Assembly (NCBI GenBank): GCA_965153355.1
Contig: OZ231128.1
Coordinates: forward strand, 51,336,001 to 51,400,000
Direction of reading: 5' to 3'
Source of the DNA: Flaccisagitta enflata
Lineage: Eukaryota > Chaetognatha > Sagittoidea > Aphragmophora
DNA: 64,000 nt
Shown here: in pieces, positions 61,410 through 64,000 of the stretch
Numbering within the stretch: position 1 is the first letter of the stretch
Layout of the letters: each line of letters starts with the position of its first letter
Program-made: the position numbers and the translations under genes
The notes under the pieces: model-generated
Databases searched by the model: none
What the model saw: the letters and a program-made list of their open reading frames with translations, nothing else
Told to the model about the DNA's origin: nothing

Positions 61410-62514
61410 GGGACTCGATGACATGATGCACGATGCATTGCGGGAGCAGACGGGATGGGCAGGGGAAGACATGTGCGTTCTATATAAGGTTTTATCGTCC
61501 ATCGGTCCATCCGTGGGCCCGTGGGGCTGTGAGTCCTTTACGCTCGAAGTGAAAAGTGAGAAAACACGCATTTCCTGTTGCAACTGTTACCTTTTAAAAT
61601 GAATGAAAGTAACGCTTATTTCAACGGTTGGCGAGACGCAACATCTTTATTCATAACATCTGCATGTAACTTGAGAAGAAAAAAAAAGATCCTAATGAAT
61701 GAATCAATTAACTCCGTGTCACCACACTTAGAGAGTAAACGACAGATGACATTTTCAAGTAGCGTTTATCGGATCATGCCTTAATGACTGGTGCATTTAG
61801 TGTTTCAGTCAATGGAACGATGTTTAAATAGTTCGACTTTCAAAAGCCATTTAATCTTTCTCAATGTGATAAAAAAATAAGGCCTCCCATAGGATGTTTT
61901 TCCGTTGATAATTGTACAGGGAGAAGAAGGAGGAGGAGGAGGAAGGGGGAAGGATGAGGAGGAAGGGGGAAGGAGGAGGAGGAAGGGGGAAGGAGGATGA
62001 GGAGACAGCGGGAAAAGAGAGAGGGAAACTTTCCCCTGATAATTTTCTTATTTCATCTTTGTGTTGGAGACGCGGCCCTCGTTAACAGTATGGACCAAAA
62101 GAAGAAAAGATAACGCTGGCGACCAGCATTCCACGCACGGACAAAAATGATGGTACAGTGACGGAGGCTGACAGGAAATGGTAAGATCTAAAGTAGTGGT
62201 GGTTGATGCTTGGGTAGCGGGGGCTTAGGTGTTGGTAACGGTAAAGAGGTGGTGATGGTGGTGGTGGAGGATGCTGTGGCGATGGTGGTGGCTAAGGCGG
62301 TGGTAGCTGCTGAGGAGGATTTGGCGGTATCGGCAAAGGCGGGGAGGGTTGTTGTCCTAGTAATCATTATCTGAAGTAGTCAACAAGAGAAGATGGAAAT
62401 GGTGGTGGTGCTTGGTTAATGAAAAATCAAAAATTCAGATGAACAGTGGAACAAATAAAGAGACGAAAATGTGAGAGGATGAATGATGATTTATGAATAC
62501 GCAAGTCCAAGAGG
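61410..62514. other. Non-coding stretch with GGA and GGT clusters
   Basis: 61,450-61,500 has GATGGGCAGGGGAAGAC, another AACAAGG-like scrap. (GGAGGAGGAAGG)n at 61,927-62,005. GGTGGT/GATGGT clusters at 62,195-62,300 (Gly/Val-type triplets). No gene. Confidence 0.6.
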
Positions 62515-62737
62515 GCAGTAGAACGCGGACGGTTGGGCAGGGGCAGTACTACAAATGCTCATTCATGGCACATACACACTAAGGGCGAGGAATGACAGGA
62601 AATACCATAAAAATACGAAAAAGGCCATGTCTTAACAGTGTTAAAGACCAACAGATGGATCGATAGACGGTCGGATGGACCGACCAACGGACTGATCGAC
62701 ACAGCAGCATCTAGAGTCTCACGACCGCGGCTAAAGG
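62515..62737 (+). mobile_element. AACAAGG-family element, CGCGG subfamily, 5' end lost
   Basis: AACGCGGACGGTTGGGCAGG, GGCAGTACTACAAATGC, GATCGATAGACGGTCGGATG, GACACAGCAGCATCTAGAGT, CTCACGACCGCGGCTAAAGG. Confidence 0.7.
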
Positions 62738-63057
62738 ATATTCAGCTAAACAGTTGCTTTATGAGAGAACGGAGTTACTGCATCTATCCTAATGGTGATA
62801 GTGATATTTCCACAAAAAATACGCGCCTGTCGCAATGGAGGAATCAGAAAAATGTTGGTGGGGAAGGGGAAAGGAAAAGCAGAGAGAGAGAGAGTGTGTA
62901 GAGCTATAACATGGAGACGAGAGACGGAGGAGAATGGATAAAATGACAACGGTTGGTTAAGACGAAGATGAAGAAACAGAAAAACCATTGTTGAACAAAA
63001 AAAAAAAAAAAAAAAAAAAAAAACATCAAAAGACGCACACGCACAAAAGAGCCTGGT
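62738..63057. other. Non-coding stretch with A26 run
   Basis: Short GA run at 62,880-62,895; poly-A at 62,997-63,023. Confidence 0.6.
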
Positions 63058-63180
<123 letters not shown>

Positions 63181-63261
63181 ATTACCAGACCCAATGGGAC
63201 GAGACGAGGCCTGCTAGCAACAACAACGACAATCATGTCAAAACTGAATTAAAACATTTTC

Positions 63262-63480
63262 GATGACTGAGCGCTTCATCATCATCATCTCCTCCATCAG
63301 AGTCCTCTGATCACTCCCACTGCCTCAGTGCCAATCCTAACCCTTTCCAACGCCGCAAAGCACATTCCACGAAAAAGCGCTTCATCATCCCTCCCATTGT
63401 AGGCCTTGTTCAGGTTCTGCCTCAACCTTATCAAAAAGACAATTTGACAAATAGCGCTTAATCATCTCCCCAGTCCTCCG
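63262..63480 (-). repeat. Degenerate tandem repeat with ATGATGAAGCGC motif
   Basis: On the minus strand ATGATKAAGCGCT begins three segments (ends at about 63,281, 63,388 and 63,466), 78 and 107 bp apart, each followed by a T/G-rich part and GAGGCAG..GGGAG. In frame this reads MIKRYLSNCLFDKVEAEPEQ and, in another frame, MMKRFFVECALRRWKG, but the frames do not join. A hairpin CCGCCTGA...TCAGGCGG sits at 63,488-63,511. I do not recognise it; possibly a decayed repeat-coding exon. Confidence 0.4.
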
Positions 63481-63511
63481 TTGCAACCGCCTGAAGGATT
63501 TATCAGGCGGT

Positions 63512-64000
63512 CCTATTGTTATTTTGGATGATTTGTAAAAACAAATTTCATAGATCTCTCTTTTTTCCTCTTTTTCAATCAAATATTGAAATGATGATTA
63601 TTTCAAAGATTGTGATTATGTATATTGTATATTGTACATAAAATTGTCCAGGAAACGAAAATTGATATGGTTCAATTTGGAGCACTGTGCGGCACCCCTA
63701 CACCCTGCTCTCCACCCCTCCCCCTTCGACCTCCACTCCCACCTCTACCTCAAACCCTGCCTTACTCGATTCCGCCAATGCTGCGCCAAGCGGGGTAGCC
63801 TCCGACGTCGTCGTCGTCTTCGTCGCCGTCGTCATCATCGTCATCAACGTCATCGTCATCGTCATCGTCGTCGTCATCGTCATCGAGCGTCGCTGTCACG
63901 ACCGCGTCAGCACCATTCAAAACAGATTTGAGTTTTGTCAAAATGTTTGCGCTGAAACAACTCGTAAATGCGTCACAAACAAGCTAGGGCCCCCATTGAT
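63512..64000. repeat. Non-coding end of window with (GTC/ATC)n cluster
   Basis: GTCGTCGTCTTCGTCGCC and CATCATCGTCATC triplets at about 63,806-63,885; otherwise nothing recognised. Confidence 0.7.

Overview
This 64-kb window is nuclear DNA of a eukaryote, most likely an invertebrate animal. It is AT-leaning, crowded with long simple-sequence arrays (GA/CT, GAA, GTT, ATG, GAAT, CTTTT, GAAA, GT) and packed with short non-autonomous transposons. I found no convincing functional protein-coding gene, tRNA, rRNA or CRISPR array. Almost every long open frame is a microsatellite translated as poly-Ser/Leu, poly-Glu, Arg-Glu, His, Gln or Asn. Microsatellite density on this scale is known from penaeid shrimps and some other crustaceans, but nothing here fixes the taxon.

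The real content is layered mobile DNA. (1) The most abundant family (about 25-30 copies or fragments, here 'AACAAGG family') runs from AACAAGGCC through a subterminal arm and an internal GACGGACC/ACCAACCG minisatellite to a terminal hairpin and CTAAAAA. Arm and hairpin change together between subfamilies. The layout resembles Helentron/Helitron2-type non-autonomous elements (DINE-1-like). (2) A second family ('GGGCAG family', 8 copies at 0.6, 20.8, 21.5, 32.7, 33.7, 36.4, 39.6 and 56.3 kb) has GC-rich inverted ends, one end hairpin and a core of about 20-bp minisatellite. (3) MITEs with TA or TTAA flanks include a perfect 100-bp-arm palindrome at 1.25 kb and a family with CCAYGNGG...AAAAAGACGC ends. 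(4) One eroded Tc1/mariner-type element at 35.1-36.1 kb keeps the C-terminal end of a transposase reading frame; it is the only recognisable protein relic.

The most striking structure is a 9.1-kb foldback at 45,870-55,017. It has terminal arms of about 1.45-1.5 kb, a 9-bp target duplication (TTTTGCCAG) and a paralogous empty site at 55,606-55,614, which together suggest a Mutator-like element without transposase. Its left arm is split by a 3.3-kb element (48,210-51,507) with TAGC-starting inverted ends and an 8-bp duplication (ATTTTGAA), hAT-like in form; the uninterrupted right arm is its empty site. The centre is a palindrome with arms of about 850 bp and a 66-bp loop.

Layout: 0-16 kb, simple repeats with dispersed elements; 11.5-12.7 kb, a GC-rich triplet-repeat patch with a weak promoter/signal-peptide-like start; 16-25 kb, two small satellites, two adjacent GGGCAG elements (one split by an 8-bp-TSD insertion) and a ten-unit 22-bp array made from an element end; 25-35 kb, GA arrays and hairpin-cored elements; 35-45 kb, the Tc1 relic and nested MITEs; 45-56 kb, the foldback and a 588-bp duplication; 56-64 kb, further MITEs. 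Boundaries were read by eye.
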